Shown piece by piece: positions 33,570-38,138 of a stretch of 38,138 nt of DNA (position 1 is its first letter; each line of letters begins with the position of its first letter). This stretch comes from Deltaproteobacteria bacterium. GTDB taxonomy: Bacteria > Desulfobacterota > Desulfuromonadia > Desulfuromonadales > BM103. Location: contig JAGXHM010000082.1 of assembly GCA_024636155.1 (NCBI GenBank), positions 1 to 38,138 on the forward strand, in the 5' to 3' direction. The notes beneath the pieces are model-generated. The model ran no database searches and was not told the DNA's origin. It worked only from the letters and a program-made list of their open reading frames with translations. Position numbers and translations under genes: made by a program.

Positions 33570-35426
33570 TCAGGCTGTGCGTGATTGCAGTACGCCTGCT
33601 TTAACCATCAGGTATAGGAAACGATAGACCTCGTAGTCCATCATTGATGATTCTATGCAGAGGTCATTGATTGTGCATTTACCGTCAATCAGTGACAGCG
33701 TTGCCTCTTGCTGAGAGGAGATGCTGACTTTCTCAAGCTTACTGCGGCCATCGAGTGAGAAATCCAGTGCTGTGTTCAGGTTGGGTAACGCTTGGCGGAT
33801 TGCAGACCACTCTGATTGATGCTGAGAAGCCTCACGGATCAGGTTGGTGATCTCAAGCGAGACACTCTCTTCTGGTGGCAGGGAGTCATCATCGGAAAGA
33901 ATCTGATAGCGACCTTCTGGAAAGAGAATCAACGAGTAAATTGTTACCTTGGTCTGGCGGGTGAGAGCATGTCTGAGGGCTGTCAAGTCAATCAGGCCAA
34001 GTTTTAGCAATGCCTCACCGAAGCGCAGTTTTGGCTCGTTGATGAGCAGAGCCATGCCTTGATCGTGTTCTTCCCTGGTGATCAACTCTTCCCGAACCAG
34101 AAGGTTGCCGAGTTTGTTCCAGCGCACTCCTGACTCTGATGTCGCAGCGTTCTGTGTCAAAGCTCCGGAAACCTGGCCACCGGCAAAGTAGATCAGCTTT
34201 TCGCAGGAACCCTTGGTGATTTGCAGGACGACAGGCTTCGGTAGATCAGCGCAACGCTTGAGGAGTGCCGGAACTTTTCCGGGGCCGAGTCGACCCTCTT
34301 CTATGACCAGATCCTCCGAGGCAGGAGTGTCTTCTGGAGTTGCTACAGGGGTGGCAACTTTTTCACTCCAGAAGGTCGTTTCCATGGTCGGAGCCGTTTC
34401 CGGCTTGAACACTGATTTTCTTTTGTTCTGCCAGCGCATGACAAACAGGCCAGCTTTAAGAAGCATAACAAGCAGGAGGATTAGTGCGGCAAAAAGAGCC
34501 AGCCTGTTGTCGGAGGCAGCTTTTGGCTGCGGTAACTCAGCTTGTGGTTCTTGCTTGCTTGGTTGTGGTCTGGCTTCAGGCTGTTCTTTCACTTCTGCCG
34601 GCTTGGGCTGTTCTGCTGGTTTGGTCTCAACCTTGGCTGGTTCCTGCACTATCTGTTTCTGCGGCACTTCTGCTACGAGCTTTGGTTTGCTAGATGTCTT
34701 GATGGTTGTCTCAGAAGCAGTCTCAGGCTCAGCGACATTTCCTTTGGGACGCTGCTCCTTGACCATGACAACAGTCTGTGGTTTTTCTACAACCTTTTGT
34801 GGGGCGGAAATGGCTTCTGCGTGAGGTTTTGGCGCTACGGATGGCTTTATCTTTGTCGCCGGTAAAGGTGTCTTCTCTTTGACTGGTTGAGCCGGAGGTG
34901 GCTCAGGCCTGACTACCCTGCGTATGAGAGCCTCTCCGGGGGGAGTGACTCCAGCCAAACCCAGAATGCCCAAAACTTTACGACCGTTATCGCTCGCGCC
35001 TAGCTTAAGAAATGCCTCTTTTATATTGCTGGCCTGGTCGTTGCCCAGGTTGCTGCGAACCACCAGTGCCAGTGGCGAAGCTGTGCTGTCTTTGGCGTGA
35101 AGATCCGCAAGGTGCTTTAGTGTTCCTGCCGGTTGTTGCTTGATGAACCAGGGGGCAACGATGGCAGCATCAATTTCCTGGAAACGCAGCAGCCAGTTGG
35201 TGATGGCGGCATCATTGTCAAAACGGCGGATCTTGACGTCTGTTGCAGCAGAAGTCGCAAGCTGCTTGTTCAACTGGTTGAGAGCTGTCTGATCAATTGC
35301 GGAGAATGGTGCAACCGGAGTCAAACCAACGATTATGCGTGCTTCAGCAGGAAGGGATAAAGCAACCAGCAGGACTGTATTGCAGAGACAGGTCAGAATA
35401 AAATTTTTCATAATCCCCAGTGGCAT
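33570..35426 (-). CDS. Membrane protein: periplasmic PhnD-like domain fused to cytoplasmic DUF4388
   Basis: A 618-residue protein with four parts. First, a signal sequence (about 8-29, ending PAEA). Second, a periplasmic binding protein-like domain (about 30-170) like phosphate/phosphonate substrate-binding proteins. Third, a long Pro/Lys/Ala/Glu-rich linker and one transmembrane helix (about 308-332, LALFAALILLLVMLLKAGLFVM). Fourth, a DUF4388 (PATAN-type) domain (about 380-560, with LIYFAGGQVSGAL, LGNLLVREELIT and FGEALLKLGLID) and a C-terminal helix-turn-helix-like end. This is a plausible one-component transmembrane sensor. ATG35426 has GGTGA six nt upstream; ATG35411 is the alternative. 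It lies downstream of resB and upstream of the pseudo-receiver gene. Confidence 0.82.
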   Translation of the reverse strand: MPLGIMKNFILTCLCNTVLLVALSLPAEARIIVGLTPVAPFSAIDQTALNQLNKQLATSAATDVKIRRFDNDAAITNWLLRFQEIDAAIVAPWFIKQQPAGTLKHLADLHAKDSTASPLALVVRSNLGNDQASNIKEAFLKLGASDNGRKVLGILGLAGVTPPGEALIRRVVRPEPPPAQPVKEKTPLPATKIKPSVAPKPHAEAISAPQKVVEKPQTVVMVKEQRPKGNVAEPETASETTIKTSSKPKLVAEVPQKQIVQEPAKVETKPAEQPKPAEVKEQPEARPQPSKQEPQAELPQPKAASDNRLALFAALILLLVMLLKAGLFVMRWQNKRKSVFKPETAPTMETTFWSEKVATPVATPEDTPASEDLVIEEGRLGPGKVPALLKRCADLPKPVVLQITKGSCEKLIYFAGGQVSGALTQNAATSESGVRWNKLGNLLVREELITREEHDQGMALLINEPKLRFGEALLKLGLIDLTALRHALTRQTKVTIYSLILFPEGRYQILSDDDSLPPEESVSLEITNLIREASQHQSEWSAIRQALPNLNTALDFSLDGRSKLEKVSISSQQEATLSLIDGKCTINDLCIESSMMDYEVYRFLYLMVKAGVLQSRTA

Positions 35427-35485
35427 AGAATGTCACCATATTGATAGGCCTGCAAGGCTTGGTGACGATAGTTGTAACCGCCAAA

Positions 35486-35529
35486 TAATAGCGAATACCG
35501 CTGGTTGAGACAAGTGCTATTCGCTATTA
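35486..35529 (-). terminator. Hairpin after resB, possible weak terminator or attenuator
   Basis: TAATAGCGAATA (35486-35497) and TATTCGCTATTA (35518-35529) form a perfect 12-bp stem with a 20-nt loop that begins at the resB stop codon. Read on the minus strand it is followed only by TTTGG, a poor U-tract, so it may reduce rather than stop read-through into the DUF4388 gene, or stabilise the resB mRNA end. Confidence 0.45.
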
Positions 35530-36603
35530 AACTTCCGGCCGATCTCCCTGTACTCTTTTTCGATAGAACGAAAAGAAGGCAAAGATGACGCCAATTGAAA
35601 TACAGAGGCTGCCAGTTAATGCCAATTTGTCTCCAGGATCCCGGTTGATTGTCAGCAGGCTGAAGGTTTTGTTGATCGGCCCAACAGGGCGAAGAAAAAC
35701 ACCTGCTTCTCTTAGTGCTCCTGGTAATGGATTATGCAAGAAATACCAACCTTGCCAAAGTTGTCCACCAGAGCCTGATAAAGAAAGTTGCATAGCAGGA
35801 TTGTTGAGAAGGTTGCCGGTCTGCATAACTCTGCCCTGACTGTTCTGACGGGCATCGGGTAACAACTTGCGAACTTCAAGGGTGGTGTCAGGTGAGATCG
35901 ACAAACGGCTGCCTGGTGAAAGGTCAACAAAACCACGATCCGGCATGTGGAAGCGAAAGCCTTGTAATTCCTGACCAAAAGAGGCTGGCAGTATGACCAG
36001 GCCATCAAATATGAGTGGGTGGTTGATGCGCACGAGAGCTTTAGCGACCGGTTCCTCGTTTTTCCAGAGCGAGACCCGATTAATCATGTCCAGTGGACGA
36101 CCTGAAGGCTCAAGCCGAGGTGTGAATTCATCCAGCTGTAGCGCATACCCCGGCATCTTGGGGATGGCAATGCGATCACCTGGAAAAATACGATGCGGCC
36201 CTGAACGGAATCCGCTGATATTCCCCCAGAGGTAGGCAATAACTAACAAAATGAAGCCAGTATGGATCAGATATTCACCTGTCTTGCGCCAGCGTGTCTT
36301 GATCTTAAAAAGCCAGTCGATCAAACAACAGAGAGTATTGATGCCGAACAGTAAGACTAAAAGCCCGCTAAGTGGAACCCAGAAAACCAGCCGCGGTGTT
36401 TGAGACCAAGCTCGTGGTAGCCACTTGCTCATGATTTCCTGTTCCATGCCAGCGAAAATCGCTGGATTGAAATGCATGACCAGCGAGCCGCCCATGATCA
36501 GAATGGTTGCCGCTGAGGCCAGGGCGATGGCCAGCTTCAAGGAACAGCCAAAGCTCCAGATTCTCTGTAACAGCAATTTGGATTGTTGGCCCATGAGCTC
36601 CAT
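35527..36603 (-). CDS. resB: System II cytochrome c biogenesis protein ResB
   Basis: A 358-residue ResB/Ccs1 family membrane protein, the partner of CcsA in delivering haem to CxxCH apocytochromes outside the inner membrane. Transmembrane helices are seen at about 20-45 (SLKLAIALASAATILIMGGSLV), 70-95, 112-130 (GEYLIHTGFILLVIAYLWG) and near the C-terminus (about 330-350, LTGSLCISIGVIFAFFSFY). A large periplasmic beta domain (about 135-325) contains GYALQLDEF and the conserved WQGWYF. The length is on the short side. ATG36603 lies just after the ccsA stop, so the pair is cotranscribed, and both serve the many cytochromes of this organism. Confidence 0.88.
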   Translation of the reverse strand: MELMGQQSKLLLQRIWSFGCSLKLAIALASAATILIMGGSLVMHFNPAIFAGMEQEIMSKWLPRAWSQTPRLVFWVPLSGLLVLLFGINTLCCLIDWLFKIKTRWRKTGEYLIHTGFILLVIAYLWGNISGFRSGPHRIFPGDRIAIPKMPGYALQLDEFTPRLEPSGRPLDMINRVSLWKNEEPVAKALVRINHPLIFDGLVILPASFGQELQGFRFHMPDRGFVDLSPGSRLSISPDTTLEVRKLLPDARQNSQGRVMQTGNLLNNPAMQLSLSGSGGQLWQGWYFLHNPLPGALREAGVFLRPVGPINKTFSLLTINRDPGDKLALTGSLCISIGVIFAFFSFYRKRVQGDRPEV

Positions 36604-36606
36604 TAT

Positions 36607-37398
36607 CTACTCCAGAGGGTGGTTGCTTTCCAGCAACAGACCAATACCAAGATAGGTAAAGAGCACAACTCCGAAACCGGCGATCGAAAGCCAGGCGTAC
36701 ACACCACCTTGCCAACGTCTTACGAACTTGGCGTGGCACATGCCAGCATAAAACATCCAGACCAGAACCGACCAGACACTTTTGATGTTCCAGCTGAACC
36801 AGTGTCCCCAGGCGATGTGCGCCCAGATGCTGCCAGCGATCATGCAGAGGGTAAAGAGGCCGAAGCCGAGAAAAATCGCCTCTTCATTGATGCGTCGTAG
36901 TGTTGGTAAGTCAGGCAACAGCTCACTGTTCAAGCGTGATTGACAGAGATAGAGTGCGCCGATTGAAAAGGCCATGGCAAAAAATGCGTAACCGATAAAG
37001 GAGAAGATGATATGCAGGCTGAATAGTGGTGTGTCGAGGGCCGGAATTAATGCAGAAACGCTGGTATTTCTGGGGAGAGCTCCTCCCAATAGAACCAGGT
37101 TGAGCAGCATGACAAAAAGCCCTGTCGCCCGGATGCGGTAGCGTAACTCAAAGTAGAGATAGATCAGGGCGAGCGCCCAGCTGAAAAAGAAGAGTGTGGC
37201 AAAAAGGTTGGTGACTGGTAGATAACCGGCCATCCACCAACGATGCCCCAAAAGCCAAGTCTGTAGTAGGACTCCAGCAGTAATCAGGATTAGTGATGCT
37301 TTTGGGAGAATGGGCCGCCTCCAGATAAGGTGAACCATGTAACCGACAGTTGCTGTTGCGTAGATCGTAAAGAGCACATATAGAAGTGTTTTCGACAT
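36607..37398 (-). CDS. ccsA: System II cytochrome c biogenesis protein CcsA/ResC (variant WWD motif)
   Basis: A 263-residue polytopic membrane protein of the CcsA/CcmC/CcmF haem-handling family with about eight helices. Histidine ligands are kept in SLHIIFSFIGYAFFAMAF and in GMCHAKF. The tryptophan-rich haem-binding signature, normally WGxxWxWDPKE, reads WGHWFSWNIKSVW, so the WD, P and KE positions differ. Start ATG37398 begins at the first helix; an upstream in-frame Met (37458) would add an unconvincing 20-residue extension. It precedes resB on the same strand. It probably transports or holds haem for cytochrome c assembly. Confidence 0.87.
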   Translation of the reverse strand: MSKTLLYVLFTIYATATVGYMVHLIWRRPILPKASLILITAGVLLQTWLLGHRWWMAGYLPVTNLFATLFFFSWALALIYLYFELRYRIRATGLFVMLLNLVLLGGALPRNTSVSALIPALDTPLFSLHIIFSFIGYAFFAMAFSIGALYLCQSRLNSELLPDLPTLRRINEEAIFLGFGLFTLCMIAGSIWAHIAWGHWFSWNIKSVWSVLVWMFYAGMCHAKFVRRWQGGVYAWLSIAGFGVVLFTYLGIGLLLESNHPLE

Positions 37399-37428
37399 TG
37401 TTATAACCAACCTGCAAAGTCTGATTTT

Positions 37429-37458
37429 TGTATAGGAAAAGCTAACATTGTCATGCAA
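37429..37458 (-). promoter_or_regulatory. Candidate sigma-70 promoter of ccsA-resB
   Basis: On the minus strand TTGCAT (37458-37453) and TATACA (37434-37429) are 18 bp apart, giving a start near 37421 and a leader of about 23 nt to the ccsA ATG. The match is moderate. Confidence 0.45.
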
Positions 37459-37477
37459 TTAACCCAAGCGAAAAGTA

Positions 37478-37508
37478 TTGTTAACTGGTTTCTTGGCGAG
37501 GTTGACAA
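37478..37508 (+). promoter_or_regulatory. Probable BirA operator upstream of bioW
   Basis: TTGTTAAC (37478-37485) and GTTGACAA (37501-37508) are inverted repeats with one mismatch, separated by 15 bp. This is the architecture of the known BirA box (TTGTTAAC or TTGTAAAC, N14-16, then the inverse). Its right arm contains the TTGACA -35 element of the bioW promoter, so binding of biotin-loaded BirA would block transcription. Confidence 0.65.
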
Positions 37509-37530
37509 GCCTTGGCAGCAATGATAATTT
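37502..37530 (+). promoter_or_regulatory. Promoter of bioW inside the BirA-like box
   Basis: A consensus TTGACA (37502-37507) is followed after 17 bp by TAATTT (37525-37530), or after 15 bp by GATAAT. The start would fall near 37536, only a few bases before ATG37539, so the message may be leaderless or nearly so, in keeping with the lack of a Shine-Dalgarno. Confidence 0.55.
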
Positions 37531-37538
37531 ATTTGCCC

Positions 37539-38138
37539 ATGAATACCCTCCTTTACTCTGTGCGTATGCGGGCGTCTCGCTATGGTCAACACCTTGCTGG
37601 CGCTGAACGAATTGTTGCAGAAGCCGCTGTCAGCGAAGTGACTGCCGCTATGACTGCGCGTGCAATGAATTGTTCCAATGAAGCGGTCGATGAAATCCAT
37701 TGTCGTGTAGAGAAAATTGATCCAGCAATCATTCGCTATGCACGGCTTCCCGATGTTTCCACCTGTCTGGTGAATGATTGGACGGAGGGGCGTCGTGCCG
37801 CCAGTTGTATTCTGGTCAAAGCCGGGGTTCGGACCGAGATTGCAACCCGGGCGTTAGAACTGCTTGCCGACGGTGCCGGGCCAGAGGGTGTTGTTATGCG
37901 CGGGGCTGTGATCATGGATGCAAGTACCGGTGAACGTCTCGAAGCTGATCAATCTCGTGGTGTCAGGGTTTCCCGTATGGACCTGTCGCCAGAGTGTCGG
38001 TCTGTTCTGGAGCCTGCTCTGGTAGCGACGGGTCTTGGCCATCATCGTTTCCTGGAGGCACTGGTGTTGGCGGGTAAGGTCCTCAGTGCGCCCGGAATCG
38101 TTGCAGAACTCTGCTGGTCTGACGACTCGAATTATACA
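37539..38138 (+). CDS. bioW: 6-carboxyhexanoate-CoA ligase (pimeloyl-CoA synthetase) BioW, 3' truncated by window
   Basis: The first 200 codons of BioW, open to the window end. The enzyme activates pimelate to pimeloyl-CoA, the entry step of biotin synthesis. Family motifs are clear: YSVRMRAS near residue 6, LAGAERIV near 19, RGAVIMDASTGERLEAD near 120, RGVRVSRMD near 139, and IVAELCWSDD near 188, where the related enzymes continue into a conserved GYVA segment that is outside the window. An in-frame ATG at 37521 could add six residues, but it lies inside the probable promoter, so ATG37539 is preferred. The gene starts just downstream of a BirA-like box, which supports both call and regulation; bioF/bioD/bioB may follow. 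Confidence 0.93.
   Translation, partial: MNTLLYSVRMRASRYGQHLAGAERIVAEAAVSEVTAAMTARAMNCSNEAVDEIHCRVEKIDPAIIRYARLPDVSTCLVNDWTEGRRAASCILVKAGVRTEIATRALELLADGAGPEGVVMRGAVIMDASTGERLEADQSRGVRVSRMDLSPECRSVLEPALVATGLGHHRFLEALVLAGKVLSAPGIVAELCWSDDSNYT

Noticed and set aside
34213-34824. 203-codon plus-strand frame opposite the DUF4388 gene
   Set aside because: It mirrors the repetitive Pro/Lys/Ala linker coding sequence, giving a low-complexity Ser/Gly/Cys-rich translation; no start signal.
1-38138. Mobile elements, CRISPR arrays, toxin-antitoxin or phage genes
   Set aside because: Looked for direct-repeat arrays, transposase or integrase motifs and terminal repeats; none seen, and gene order is housekeeping-like throughout.

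Overview
The window looks like a chromosomal segment of a Desulfuromonadales/Geobacterales-type bacterium (Geobacter, Desulfuromonas, Pelobacter relatives). The reasons are the gene order tRNA-His, tRNA-Leu, tig-clpP-clpX-lon, the multiheme c-type cytochromes, the hybrid type II secretion/type IV pilus operon, the ResB/CcsA (system II) cytochrome maturation genes and a DUF4388-type protein. This assignment rests on gene content and order recalled from those genomes; no database search was run. The sequence is compact: no stretch over 300 bases lacks a gene, and I see no insertion sequence, prophage, integron or CRISPR array.

Layout. (1) 1-6344: 3' part of tRNA-His(GTG), tRNA-Leu(TAG), trigger factor, ClpP, ClpX, Lon and HU, a protein folding and quality-control block. 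(2) 6405-6766: a terminator, then tRNA-Asp, tRNA-Val, tRNA-Asp and another strong terminator. (3) 6773-10959: a sigma-70 promoter with a perfect 22-bp palindrome at its start site drives a SurA/PpiC-type prolyl isomerase and an NHL beta-propeller lipoprotein. A good sigma-54 (-24/-12) match then precedes two multiheme cytochromes with 4 and 7-8 haem sites, closed by a terminator. (4) 11031-20198: a tightly overlapping nine-gene operon for an atypical type II secretion machine (GspF, GspE, PilM-, PilN-, PilO- and PilP/GspC-like proteins, a TPR-secretin-cohesin lipoprotein, two GspG-like pseudopilins). (5) 20366-25654: ftsE-ftsX, an EnvC-like degenerate LytM factor, a CtpA protease and a YibQ-like divergent polysaccharide deacetylase, a cell-division and peptidoglycan-remodelling module. 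(6) 25786-27186 (minus): a ParA/MinD-type ATPase with a long unfamiliar C-terminal region. (7) 27278-32501: xseA, an active-site-intact M23 peptidase, xseB, ispA and dxs, then a strong terminator. (8) 32513-37398 (minus): ccsA and resB, a membrane PBP-DUF4388 fusion, and a receiver-GAF protein whose phospho-acceptor Asp is Glu. (9) 37539-end (plus): bioW, cut by the window edge, with a promoter overlapping a probable BirA operator.

How the genes fit together: the prolyl isomerase, NHL lipoprotein, cytochromes, secretion machine and ResB/CcsA all point to an envelope built for secreted or surface redox proteins. Geobacter sulfurreducens has an atypical type II system (the oxpG locus) in a similar neighbourhood that is needed for reduction of insoluble metal oxides. 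The division/peptidoglycan block and the xse-isp-dxs block are housekeeping. The most interesting regulatory signals are the 22-bp operator-like palindrome, the sigma-54 promoter of the cytochromes, the BirA-like box before bioW and a 15-codon leader ORF coupled to xseA. The most interesting proteins are the pseudo-receiver, the secretin-cohesin fusion, the ParA-like ATPase, the PBP-DUF4388 fusion and a CcsA with a changed WWD signature.
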